Origin: Kitasatospora setae KM-6054
Lineage (GTDB): Bacteria > Actinomycetota > Actinomycetes > Streptomycetales > Streptomycetaceae
Reading direction: 5' to 3'
NCBI RefSeq assembly: GCF_000269985.1
Contig: NC_016109.1
Coordinates: 434,001 to 498,000 of the forward strand
Length of the DNA: 64,000 nucleotides
The notes under the pieces are model-generated. The model was not told the origin of the DNA and did no database searches. It saw only the letters and a list, made by a program, of their open reading frames with translations. The stretch's first letter is position 1, and each line of letters begins with the position of its first letter. Shown here piece after piece: positions 18,939-26,456 of the stretch. A program made the position numbers and the translations under genes.

Positions 18939-19679
18939 ATGGAACGTTCAGCGAAAGCAGGTGACCCGTTGTCCGCGCAGATGCCCGAGAACCCGTGGCA
19001 CAAGCCCCGCAAGGCCGAGCCGCGGCAGCCGCTCAGCCGCTCGCTGATCGTGGAGACCGCGGTGCGGGTGCTGGACGCCGAGGGCCTGTCCGGGGTCACG
19101 ATGCGCCGGGTCGCCCAGGAGCTGGGCACCGGCCCCGCCTCGCTGTACGCGCACGTCTCCAACAAGGAGGAGCTGTTCGAGCTGGTGCTGGAGCGGGTGG
19201 TCGCCGAGATCCGGCTGCCCCGGCGCCCGGAGCCCGCGCGCTGGAAGGAGCAGATCACCGAGATCTGCTTCGAGGCGCAGCGGGTGCTGACCTCGCACCG
19301 GGACGTCTCGCTGGTGTCGCTGGGCAGCATCCCGCTGGGCGAGAGCCAGCTGACCATCAGCGAGTTCCTGCTCGACCTGCTGCTGCGGGTCGGCCTGCCG
19401 CCCCAGGTCGCGGCCTGGGCGCTGGACGGGCTCGGCCAGCTGATCGACACCGACGCGTACGAGGCCTCGGTCTACGCGGAGCGGATCGCCCGGGGGACGG
19501 ACATCGGCGCGTACTTCGACCAGTTGCGCGCCTTCCTGCTGGCGCTCCCGACGGACCGCTTCCCGAACCTGCAGGAGATGGCGGACACCATGGTGACGGG
19601 CGACGGGGACGAGCGCTACGCCTTCAAGATCGAGGTGTTCCTGCGCGGCCTGGAGACCTACCTGCCGGCCGGCCGCTGA
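18939..19679 (+). CDS. TetR-family transcriptional regulator
   Basis: A 246-residue protein if started at the ATG, which would be close to leaderless from the -10 at 18925. A TTG at 18969 with AGCAGGTGA upstream is an alternative and would make 236 residues. The HTH is VTMRRVAQELGTGPASLYAHV (~residues 45-65), with LVLERVV after it. The C-terminal domain resembles TetR_C members guarding DHA2 pumps. It is divergent from the MFS gene and shares GAAC/GTTC operators with it. Confidence 0.9.
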   Translation: MERSAKAGDPLSAQMPENPWHKPRKAEPRQPLSRSLIVETAVRVLDAEGLSGVTMRRVAQELGTGPASLYAHVSNKEELFELVLERVVAEIRLPRRPEPARWKEQITEICFEAQRVLTSHRDVSLVSLGSIPLGESQLTISEFLLDLLLRVGLPPQVAAWALDGLGQLIDTDAYEASVYAERIARGTDIGAYFDQLRAFLLALPTDRFPNLQEMADTMVTGDGDERYAFKIEVFLRGLETYLPAGR

Positions 19680-19939
19680 GCCGCCCGCCGCGATCCTCCT
19701 GACGGAGCGTCACCCCGACCCCTGCCTCCGCCTTGCCCTGTGCTTTACCGGCATTTGACCAGGGGCTGAACCGGTGCGCCCGGGGTGTGGCGACAAGGGT
19801 TGACGGGGCCCTGGCACAGGTCTATACCAGTGGGCAGTCACGTCAACCTCGGCTAGGCACCCGACCGTTGGGCCGGGCGCGCACCCCCACCTGCGCGCGT
19901 CCGGACCGCCGTCCTCGCCGCCTCCTGGAGAGGTCCTCG
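19680..19939 (+). promoter_or_regulatory. Second chitinase promoter with DasR-like dre site
   Basis: TTGACG (19800-19805), 17 bases, TATACC (19823-19828). The 16-mer ACAGGTCTATACCAGT at 19816-19831 is a dre match covering the -10, the same architecture as at the LPMO and first chitinase promoters. The rest of the region shows nothing definite. Confidence 0.8.
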
Positions 19940-21223
19940 ATGGAACGCGCACTTCCCCCACACTCCCCCGCCACCGCCCCGGCCAGGCCCCGCCGGCCGC
20001 GCCGCGCCGTCGCGGTCGCACTGTCCGTGTTCGGCCTGCTGGCCGGCGGCGTCTCCGCGGTCGCCGCGTCCGGTTCGGCGAACGCCGCGACCACGGACGG
20101 GCTCGGCTCCAACTGGTACGCCTCCGCGCCGTACCTGATGCCGGAGGACAACAGCCCGCCGGACGCCGCCGCCGTGATGGACGCCACCGGCCAGAAGGCG
20201 TTCCAACTGGCCTTCATCCTGGCCCAGGGCAACACCTGCAGCCCGTCCTGGGGCGGGACGTCCTCGATCGACACCGACACCACCATGCCGGCCGTCATCC
20301 AGACCATCCGCAACAAGGGCGGCGACGTCTCGGTGTCGGTGGGCGGCTACGGCGGCACCAAGCTGGGCCAGACCTGCGGCACCCCGGAGGCGACCGCCGC
20401 CGCGTACCAGAAGGTCGTGACCAAGTACAACCTCAAGGCGATCGACTTCGACCTCGAGGAGCCCGAGTACGAGAACACCGCCGCGATCCACAACGAGATC
20501 GGCGCGGCCCGCATCCTGCAGCAGAACAACCCGGGCATCTACGTCTCCATCACCACCGCGGGCACCAACGCCGGCACCGGCTGGTTCGGCACCCAGATGC
20601 TGCTGGAGGCGAAGTCCCAGGGCTTCACGCCGAACAACTACTCGATCATGCCGTTCGACGGCGGCTTCAACGGGGCGGCGGCGCAGACCGACGCGCTGGT
20701 GAAGTTCAACCAGATCCTGCAGAACACCTTCGGCTGGAACGAGGCCACCGCGTACGCCCACGAGGGCGTGTCGCTGATGAACGGCCGCACCGACGCCGCC
20801 GAGTACTTCAAGCAGGCCGACTTCCAGACCGTGCTGGACTTCGCCACCGCGCACAAGCTGGCCCGCTACACCTACTGGTCGGTCAACCGCGACCGGCAGT
20901 GCCCCGGCACCGTCGACCCCGGCCTGTCCGGCGCCTGCTCCAGCGTGGCGCAGAGCGACTGGGACTTCACGAAGTTCACGGTGAAGTTCGCCGGCGCGAC
21001 CCCGCCCACCAGCCCCTCCCCCTCGCCGACCACCAGCACGAGCACCAGCACCCCGCCCGGCACCCCCTGCGCGCCGCCGTGGGGCGCGGGCACCGTCTAC
21101 ACCGGCGGCAACCCGGTCAGCTACAAGGGCCACAACTACCACGCCAAGTGGTGGACCACGAACGAGGTCCCCGGCAGCACCGGCCAGTGGGGCGTGTGGG
21201 CCGACGACGGCCCGTGCGTCTGA
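19940..21223 (+). CDS. Secreted GH18 chitinase with C-terminal CBM5/12
   Basis: A 427-residue protein with GGAGAGG upstream of the ATG. The long N-region ends in a Sec signal (cleavage near ANA-A, residue ~50). The GH18 domain covers residues ~55-350; AIDFDLEEPE gives catalytic Glu173 in the DxDxE motif, and GGYGGTKLG forms strand 3. A Ser/Thr/Pro linker (~355-380) leads to a small CBM5/12 chitin-binding module (PWGAGTVYTGGNPVSYKG, KWWTTNEVPG). It differs from the first chitinase in binding module and domain order, so the two probably complement each other on different chitin forms. Confidence 0.95.
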   Translation: MERALPPHSPATAPARPRRPRRAVAVALSVFGLLAGGVSAVAASGSANAATTDGLGSNWYASAPYLMPEDNSPPDAAAVMDATGQKAFQLAFILAQGNTCSPSWGGTSSIDTDTTMPAVIQTIRNKGGDVSVSVGGYGGTKLGQTCGTPEATAAAYQKVVTKYNLKAIDFDLEEPEYENTAAIHNEIGAARILQQNNPGIYVSITTAGTNAGTGWFGTQMLLEAKSQGFTPNNYSIMPFDGGFNGAAAQTDALVKFNQILQNTFGWNEATAYAHEGVSLMNGRTDAAEYFKQADFQTVLDFATAHKLARYTYWSVNRDRQCPGTVDPGLSGACSSVAQSDWDFTKFTVKFAGATPPTSPSPSPTTSTSTSTPPGTPCAPPWGAGTVYTGGNPVSYKGHNYHAKWWTTNEVPGSTGQWGVWADDGPCV

Positions 21224-21282
21224 CGCCCCCGCCCCGGCGCCCCGGCGCCCCTCCGATCCGGTGACCTGACGCAAGCGCGCAA

Positions 21283-21337
21283 CGGACGGGCCGCCCGGCC
21301 CCGAGCCTTCGAGCTCGTGGACCGGGCGGCCCGTCCG
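21283..21337. terminator. Strong bidirectional terminator
   Basis: A perfect 16-bp stem (CGGACGGGCCGCCCGG and its complement) around a loop that itself holds a small hairpin. It separates convergent genes ending at 21223 and 21358. Confidence 0.85.
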
Positions 21338-21357
21338 CCTTCCCCCCGTCAGAGGGG

Positions 21358-21849
21358 TCAGACCTCGGCGCGGTTGCGGAACTCCTCCGCGATCGCACGG
21401 GTGGAGGGCAGGTCGGCGAGCGGCTCGCCGACCACCCGGGAGGCCAGCTCGGACGCCAACGCGATGACGTCCTCGCGCAGTTCGGCCTCGGCCAACACCT
21501 TGTCGGCGGCCAGCTGGACGTGCGCCTCGGCCACCAGCTGCTCACGCTGCTGCTGGGCCTCGGCCCGCAGGGTCGCGACCAGGGCGGCGCCCTCCTCGGC
21601 GGCGGCCTGCCGGATCGCGGCGGCCTCGTGCCGGGCGGCGGCGAGTTCGGCCTGGAACTCCTGGCGGATGCGTTCCGCCTCGGCCCGGGCCGCCTCCGCG
21701 CGGGCGAGACCGCCGTCGGTCTTGTCGTGGCGTTCGGCCAGGGTGCGTTCGATGCGGGGCAGCAGCACCTTGCCGAGGGCCCAGAAGAGGGCGAAGAAGA
21801 CGATCAGTCCGAGGATCAGCTCGGGCACGTTCGGTTCGAGAGGTCCCAT
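21358..21849 (-). CDS. Orphan ATP synthase F0 subunit b-like protein
   Basis: A 163-residue protein with one N-terminal TM helix (VPELILGLIVFFALFWALG, ~residues 8-27) and a long Ala/Glu/Arg coiled coil (~30-140), the layout and size of AtpF. No other ATP synthase gene is nearby; in this group the complete atp operon normally lies elsewhere, so this looks like a stand-alone paralogue. It could substitute for AtpF in the stator under some condition, or be an unrelated membrane-anchored coiled-coil protein derived from it. The start codon lies within a palindrome (21847-21859) and no SD is visible, so translation may be leaderless. Confidence 0.8.
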   Translation of the reverse strand: MGPLEPNVPELILGLIVFFALFWALGKVLLPRIERTLAERHDKTDGGLARAEAARAEAERIRQEFQAELAAARHEAAAIRQAAAEEGAALVATLRAEAQQQREQLVAEAHVQLAADKVLAEAELREDVIALASELASRVVGEPLADLPSTRAIAEEFRNRAEV

Positions 21850-21859
21850 ACTCAGTATG
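21847..21859. promoter_or_regulatory. Palindrome overlapping start codon of orphan b subunit
   Basis: CATACTCAGTATG is a perfect 6-1-6 dyad. On the coding strand it reads into the ATG. TAGCAT a few bases upstream can serve as -10, which would put the transcript start at or near the ATG (leaderless). A bound regulator would block initiation directly. Confidence 0.55.
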
Positions 21860-21960
21860 CTATCCGATCATCTGACGACCCGTCTGCTCCGAATCGGCCC
21901 CAGCACCCTTCCCCGGCCCGGGACTTCATCCCCGTCCACCCCCGCCCTCCTCACTTCCAG

Positions 21961-22476
21961 CTAGCTGCCGGTCACCCCGTCGATGTGCTCGCGCAGCAGG
22001 TCGGCGTGCCCGTTGTGGCGGGCGTACTCGGTGATGACGTGCAGGTACGTCATCCGCAGCGACTGCTCCTCGCCGTGCGCCGCCAGCAGTTCGTCCAGCC
22101 CGGCCCCGGCCGCCGCGAGGTCGGCGAGCCGCTGCTCCTCCAGCAGCGCCAGGTACTCGCGCTCGGCCCGTTCCGGTTCCAGCAGGTCGAAGTCGGCGTC
22201 CTTGTGGCCCTCCACGAAGTGCAGCGGCGGAACGTCCTGCCCGGCGAAGCGGATCCGGAACCACGTCCGCTCCACCTTGGCCAGGTGGCGCATCAGCCCG
22301 AGCAGCGAGAGCGAGCTCGCGGGCAGCGGGCGCAGCGCGAGCTGCTCGCCGGTCAGGCCGGCGCACTTGTGCAGGAAGGTGGCGCGGTGCCAGGCGAGGT
22401 AGTCGGGGAGCAGCTCGGTCTCGGGGGCGGTGAGCGAGCCGCCGGTACGGACGGTGGCGGGGAGGGTCCATGTCAT
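21961..22476 (-). CDS. DUF664/DinB-like four-helix protein
   Basis: A 171-residue protein starting at the ATG of MTWTLPATVRTGG, the usual start of this family. Upstream in-frame starts (22488, 22533) have no better SD. Conserved features: DYLAWHRATFLHKCAGLTGEQL (~residues 30-50), LLGLMRHLAKVERTWF, and HVITEYARHNGHADLLRE at the C-terminus. The His residues of the last helices are the likely metal ligands of the DinB/mycothiol-S-transferase-like fold. Exact role unknown. Confidence 0.85.
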   Translation of the reverse strand: MTWTLPATVRTGGSLTAPETELLPDYLAWHRATFLHKCAGLTGEQLALRPLPASSLSLLGLMRHLAKVERTWFRIRFAGQDVPPLHFVEGHKDADFDLLEPERAEREYLALLEEQRLADLAAAGAGLDELLAAHGEEQSLRMTYLHVITEYARHNGHADLLREHIDGVTGS

Positions 22477-22573
22477 GTGCCCGATCATGCCGACCCGGGT
22501 CGGTGCGCACCAGGGGTTTCCCACCCGCCCCACCGGGTTCCCCCCGTTCCGCGGCCGCCCCGCGCAGGCCCTC

Positions 22574-22603
22574 TTCGGAGCCCGTCCCGGCGGTTGGTAG
22601 CAT
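22574..22603 (+). promoter_or_regulatory. glyA promoter
   Basis: TTCGGA (22574-22579), an 18-base spacer, TAGCAT (22598-22603). The predicted transcript start near 22610 coincides with the first bases of the riboswitch. Confidence 0.55.
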
Positions 22604-22607
22604 CGTG

Positions 22608-22706
22608 GTGAGCCGTGACTGGCGCGCTGGGATGGAATTCACCATCAGGGAGCGGCTCCGTAGGGTGCTCTGAGGGCACCGTGTGCTGTCGCCGTGCGCC
22701 TGGGCC
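22608..22706 (+). promoter_or_regulatory. ZTP (pfl) riboswitch
   Basis: Conserved blocks appear in order: GTGACTGGCG (22615-22624), TGGAATTCACCATCAGGGAG (22633-22652, pairing TGG-ATTC-CCA plus the CAGGGAG pseudoknot side) and, after a variable hairpin, GCCGTGCGCCTGGGCC (22691-22706), the second conserved half. ZTP riboswitches sense ZMP/ZTP, a sign of 10-formyl-THF shortage, and turn on folate/one-carbon genes; glyA starts 38 bases later. Confidence 0.85.
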
Positions 22707-22744
22707 GTCCGAATCGTCGTCGTGACCGCACGAGGAGACCGCCC

Positions 22745-24193
22745 ATGAACGAGCACCTGCCCGCGCACACCCACGGCAGCCCCGCCGCCGACACCGCCTT
22801 CCGCAGCGCCCTCGACGTGGTGCGCGCCGTCGAACCCCGGGTCGCCGCGGCGATCTCCGGGGAGCTGGCCGACCAGCGCGCCTCGCTGAAGCTGATCGCC
22901 AGCGAGAACTACGCCTCGCCCGCGGTGCTGCTGGCGATGGGCAACTGGCTGAGTGACAAGTACGCGGAGGGCACGCCGGGCCGCCGCTTCTACGCGGGCT
23001 GTCGCAACGTGGACACCGTGGAGGAACTGGCCGCCGAGCACGCCCGTGAGCTGTTCGGCGCGCGGCACGCGTACGTGCAGCCGCACTCCGGGATCGACGC
23101 CAACCTGGTGGCGTTCTGGGCGGTGCTGTCGCAGCGGGTGGAGAGCCCGGCGCTGCGGCGCGCCGAGGTGCGCAACGTCAACGACCTGAGCGAGCGGGAC
23201 TGGGCCGAGCTCCGCCGCGAGCTGGGCAACCAGCGGATGCTGGGCATGTCGCTGGACACCGGCGGCCACCTCACCCACGGCTTCCGCCCGAACATCTCGG
23301 GCAAGATGTTCGACCAGCGCAGCTACGGGACCGACCCGGTGACCGGCCTGGTCGACTACGCCGAAGTCCGGCGGATCGCGCTGGAGTTCAGGCCGCTGAT
23401 CCTGGTCGCCGGCTACTCGGCCTACCCGCGGCTGGTGAACTTCCGCACGATGCGGGAGATCGCGGACGAGGTGGGCGCGACCCTGATGGTCGACATGGCG
23501 CACTTCGCGGGCCTGGTCGCGGGCAAGGTGCTGACCGGGGACTTCGACCCGGTGGCGCACGCACAGATCGTCACCACCACCACGCACAAGTCGCTGCGCG
23601 GCCCGCGCGGCGGCATGGTGCTGTGCGACTCGGAACTGGCCGAGCACGTCGACCGCGGCTGCCCGCTGGTGCTCGGCGGCCCGCTGTCGCACGTGATGGC
23701 GGCGAAGGCGGTGGCCTTCGCGGAGGCCCGCCGCCCCGAGTTCCGCGGGTACGCCCAGCAGGTGGTGGACAACGCGCGGGCGCTCGCCGAGGGCCTGGCG
23801 AAGCGCGGCGCCAAGCTGGTGACCGGCGGCACCGACAACCACCTGGTGCTGGCGGACGTCACCTCCTACGGGCTGACCGGCCGCCAGGCGGAGGCGGCGC
23901 TGCTGGACTCCGGCATCGTCACCAACCGCAACGCCGTCCCGCAGGACCCGAACGGCGCCTGGTACACCTCGGGCATCCGGCTCGGCACGCCCGCGCTGAC
24001 CACCCGCGGGCTGGGCGCCGCCGAACTGGACGAGGTCGCCGAGCTGATCCACACCGTGCTGACGGCCGCCGTGCCGGTCGGCTCCTCGAAGGCGCAGTAC
24101 GCGCTGGACGACGCCGTGCGCGACGCCGTCGCCAAGCGCGCGGTCGACCTGTTGGCCGGCTTCCCGCTCTACCCGGGCATCGCCCTCGACTGA
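22745..24193 (+). CDS. glyA: Serine hydroxymethyltransferase
   Basis: A 482-residue protein with GAGGAGACC before the ATG. PLP enzyme hallmarks: SENYASPAV, the glycine-rich active site, [10 protein letters not shown] (PLP-stacking region), and the PLP Lys in [14 protein letters not shown]. It is longer than the common ~420-residue GlyA because of an insertion around residues 140-185 ([13 protein letters not shown]...), found in an actinobacterial subgroup. It converts serine and THF to glycine and methylene-THF. The upstream ZTP riboswitch matches this one-carbon role. Confidence 0.96.
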   Translation: MNEHLPAHTHGSPAADTAFRSALDVVRAVEPRVAAAISGELADQRASLKLIASENYASPAVLLAMGNWLSDKYAEGTPGRRFYAGCRNVDTVEELAAEHARELFGARHAYVQPHSGIDANLVAFWAVLSQRVESPALRRAEVRNVNDLSERDWAELRRELGNQRMLGMSLDTGGHLTHGFRPNISGKMFDQRSYGTDPVTGLVDYAEVRRIALEFRPLILVAGYSAYPRLVNFRTMREIADEVGATLMVDMAHFAGLVAGKVLTGDFDPVAHAQIVTTTTHKSLRGPRGGMVLCDSELAEHVDRGCPLVLGGPLSHVMAAKAVAFAEARRPEFRGYAQQVVDNARALAEGLAKRGAKLVTGGTDNHLVLADVTSYGLTGRQAEAALLDSGIVTNRNAVPQDPNGAWYTSGIRLGTPALTTRGLGAAELDEVAELIHTVLTAAVPVGSSKAQYALDDAVRDAVAKRAVDLLAGFPLYPGIALD

Positions 24194-24229
24194 TCCGCCC
24201 TTCCCCGCGTCCCCGTCCGGACGCCGACC

Positions 24230-24263
24230 GGCCCGGCCCGCCACCACCCCGGCGGGCCGGGCC
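24230..24263 (+). terminator. Terminator of glyA
   Basis: A 13-bp perfect stem GGCCCGGCCCGCC/GGCGGGCCGGGCC with an 8-base loop, 36 bases after the stop. Confidence 0.8.
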
Positions 24264-24330
24264 GGCCACCTCGCAGCCGACCCCTCGTCAACGTTCCCTC
24301 GGAGCCGACTGGAAGGACGTGCGGCGGCTC

Positions 24331-24540
24331 CTGCCCGGTCCTGTCCGGTCGGTCTTGTCGGATCAGCGCGCGGCGTCGGGCGCCCGGCTGGGAGTGCCGG
24401 CCGCACGCCCTCGTACTGGATGTACTCGGGTCTGGGGCCGGTGCTTCCAGCCGAAGGGGGCACCTCCCAGCCCCCCTTGGGGCTGGGGGAGATCCGGCGT
24501 CGCGCGCCCGGCAAGATCGGCAGGACAGGGCCCAGCGTCC
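24331..24540. repeat. Large imperfect inverted-repeat element (~200 bp)
   Basis: CCTGTCCGGTCGGTCTTG at 24340-24357 pairs (14 of 18) with CAAGATCGGCAGGACAGG at 24512-24529, and the pairing continues inward through GCGCGCG-rich segments. The centre holds a separate strong hairpin, CTCCCAGCCCC/GGGGCTGGGGGAG (about 24468-24493). There is no transposase gene and no good codon bias. It looks like a dispersed intergenic repeat/MITE-like structure of the kind found in many copies in streptomycete genomes. A small ORF at 24420 inside it is taken as non-coding. Confidence 0.6.
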
Positions 24541-24607
24541 GGTCCGCACATGATCGATCGCCTGCGGACACGGGGCGTGCGGGGTCTCGGAGCGGCGGGA
24601 ACGCCTG

Positions 24608-25114
24608 GTGCGCCGGGCCATCGGCCTGACCGTACTGGCGGCGCTGGCGCCGGCCGGGGCGGGAGCGGTGCGCTGGGCCGCGGAGGCGGGGCAGCCGGTC
24701 GGCGGCGAGCGCGCCTGCGCGGGCGCCGTCGTCCCGTTGCGGCAGACGCTGGCCGCCACCGGGCTCGACCTGCCGGCCGGGGCGGAAGACGTCCACCACC
24801 TGGCACGGGAGGACCCCGCGACCGGTCGCGTCTCGCTCTCGCTGGTCCTGCACACCACCCACCCCGCGATGACCGACTACCTGACCGCCCACGGCATCCC
24901 GGTCGACCGGCCCGGCAGGCTCGACGACCCCCGGTACTCGCATGTCGACGCCGGGATGGAACTCGGCCTGTGCGACGACCCGCTGCGGACCCCCGCCGTG
25001 CTGCTCCCGCTGGCCCTGCCCCTGCCCACGGGCGGCGGGGCCGGGGCCGAGCTCGACGACGGCGATGCGATCCGCGCGAACACCACCGTGATGCTGCACG
25101 CCTCGACCGGCTGA
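24608..25114 (+). CDS. Secreted protein of unknown function
   Basis: A 168-residue protein from a GTG. The N-terminus has two Arg then a hydrophobic stretch ending in AGA (~residues 4-20), a probable signal peptide or anchor. The remainder contains two Cys (GERACAG, ELGLCDD), likely a disulphide, and HTTHPAMTDYLTAHGI. I do not recognise the family. No SD is clear. It lies directly after the inverted-repeat element. Confidence 0.5.
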   Translation: MRRAIGLTVLAALAPAGAGAVRWAAEAGQPVGGERACAGAVVPLRQTLAATGLDLPAGAEDVHHLAREDPATGRVSLSLVLHTTHPAMTDYLTAHGIPVDRPGRLDDPRYSHVDAGMELGLCDDPLRTPAVLLPLALPLPTGGGAGAELDDGDAIRANTTVMLHASTG

Positions 25115-25202
25115 TCCACCGGAGAGCCGCTCCCCGGCGCGGCACCGGGCGCCTCCCCGGCGGCGTCCCCACCCAGGGGGGCCGCCTCGGAAGCCGCCTA
25201 GG

Positions 25203-25958
25203 ATGGCCGCCATGATCGTTGACGAACCGATGGCGACGGCGGAGGCCACAGCGGCCGCGACGGCAGCCGCCCCGACCGTCCCCGGGGTGCGCAACTTCCG
25301 GGACGCGGGCGGCACCGGCGCGCTCCCGCGCGGGGTGCTGTACCGCTCCGGGGCGCTGGACCGGCTGACGCCCGACGGCGCCCGGACGCTGCGCGGCCTG
25401 GGCGTGCGCACCGTGCTGGACCTGCGCAGCGCCCCGGAGGTCGCCGACCGGCCGGACGCGCTCGGCGGCAGCGGGATCCGGTACCTGCACGTGCCGGTCT
25501 TCGCCGAACGGCGCTGGCCGGCGGAGCAGGCCGAGCTGTACCCGCTGATGGGCGAGCTGGCCGGACGGCCCGTGACGGCGGCCGTCCGGCAGTTGCTGCT
25601 TCCGGAGCACCGCGCGGTGCTGGTGCACTGTGCTTCCGGCAAGGACCGCACCGGGGTGGTGGTCGCCCTGCTGCAGTCGCTGCTGGGCGCGCCGGAGGCC
25701 GAGGTCACCGCCGACTTCCTCCGCTCCAACACCGCGCTCGGCCTGACCGGCGCCGACCGGGCCGCCGCCGGAGCGGCCGCGCCCGGACACGCCGGCCTCC
25801 CGGTCTCCGCCGTCCACCTGCGCCGGGCGCTGCTCTCCGTCCGCTCCCACCACGGCACCCTGGACGGGCACCTGCTCGCCCACGGCGCCCGGGCCGCCGA
25901 ACTCGCCGCCCTGCGCGGCGCGTTCCCGCCCCGGTCGGGGGCCGCGGCCCACGGATGA
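25203..25958 (+). CDS. Tyrosine-protein phosphatase (Y_phosphatase3 family)
   Basis: A 251-residue protein. The P-loop HCASGKDRTG carries the catalytic Cys143 and Arg; upstream are GVRNFRDAGG (family N-terminal motif, ~28-38), LYRSGAL, and VLDLRS with the general-acid loop. It resembles MptpB/LipA-type phosphatases that act on phosphotyrosine or phosphoinositides. Start is uncertain: ATG 25203, or ATG 25212 which has AGGATGG upstream. Single-gene unit, cytoplasmic. Confidence 0.88.
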   Translation: MAAMIVDEPMATAEATAAATAAAPTVPGVRNFRDAGGTGALPRGVLYRSGALDRLTPDGARTLRGLGVRTVLDLRSAPEVADRPDALGGSGIRYLHVPVFAERRWPAEQAELYPLMGELAGRPVTAAVRQLLLPEHRAVLVHCASGKDRTGVVVALLQSLLGAPEAEVTADFLRSNTALGLTGADRAAAGAAAPGHAGLPVSAVHLRRALLSVRSHHGTLDGHLLAHGARAAELAALRGAFPPRSGAAAHG

Positions 25959-26075
25959 CCAACCAGCGGACGCCCACGGCGGACCGGCCACCCACGCGGA
26001 TAGGCTCGCCCCCGCCGCGGCCGGGCGCGCGAAGCGCCGGCCGCCGTTCCGCACACCTTCCGCAGGAGAACGCGC

Positions 26076-26357
26076 ATGCTCAAGGTCAACGAATACTTCG
26101 ACGGCACGGTCAAGTCGGTCGCCTTCACCTCGGCTGACGGCCCGGCGACCGTCGGCGTGATGGCCCCCGGCGAGTACGAGTTCGGCACCGCCGCACCGGA
26201 GGTCATGCACGTGGTCAGCGGCGCACTGACCGTCAGGCTCCCGGGTGCCGAGGAGTGGCAGACCTTCTCCGCCGGTGAGCGCTTCTCCGTTCCGGGTGAC
26301 AGCAAGTTCCAGCTCCAGGTCTCGGTGGACACGGCCTACCTCTGCGAATACCGCTGA
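26076..26357 (+). CDS. ppnP: Pyrimidine/purine nucleoside phosphorylase PpnP (DUF1255)
   Basis: A 93-residue cupin, the family's usual length. Diagnostic features: [36 protein letters not shown], and the C-terminal [15 protein letters not shown]. It phosphorolyses several nucleosides to free bases and pentose-1-phosphate. CAGGAGAACG precedes the ATG. A terminator follows at 26365. Confidence 0.95.
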   Translation: MLKVNEYFDGTVKSVAFTSADGPATVGVMAPGEYEFGTAAPEVMHVVSGALTVRLPGAEEWQTFSAGERFSVPGDSKFQLQVSVDTAYLCEYR

Positions 26358-26364
26358 CCTCACC

Positions 26365-26394
26365 CGCCCCCGCCCGCCTCGGCGCGCGGGGGCG
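26365..26394 (+). terminator. Terminator of ppnP
   Basis: CGCCCCCGC pairs with GCGGGGGCG around a 12-base loop, 8 bases after the stop. Confidence 0.7.
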
Positions 26395-26456
26395 CGGTCG
26401 GTTCGGGGAAACACCAGGCTGCGGTTCCAAGGACACCGCCGGTCCGGGCGGCGTGG

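Noticed and set aside
22477..22533. Upstream starts for the DUF664 gene
   Set aside because: Residues before MTWTLPA are unlike the family and the upstream starts lack an SD.
24420..24629. 69-residue ORF inside the inverted-repeat element
   Set aside because: It lies in the repeat structure and lacks coding bias; its sequence is explained by the hairpin.
21926..26332. A 1468-residue minus-strand ORF across glyA and the tyrosine phosphatase
   Set aside because: It only reflects GC-rich antisense frames; glyA, phosphatase and ppnP on the plus strand have clear families and starts.
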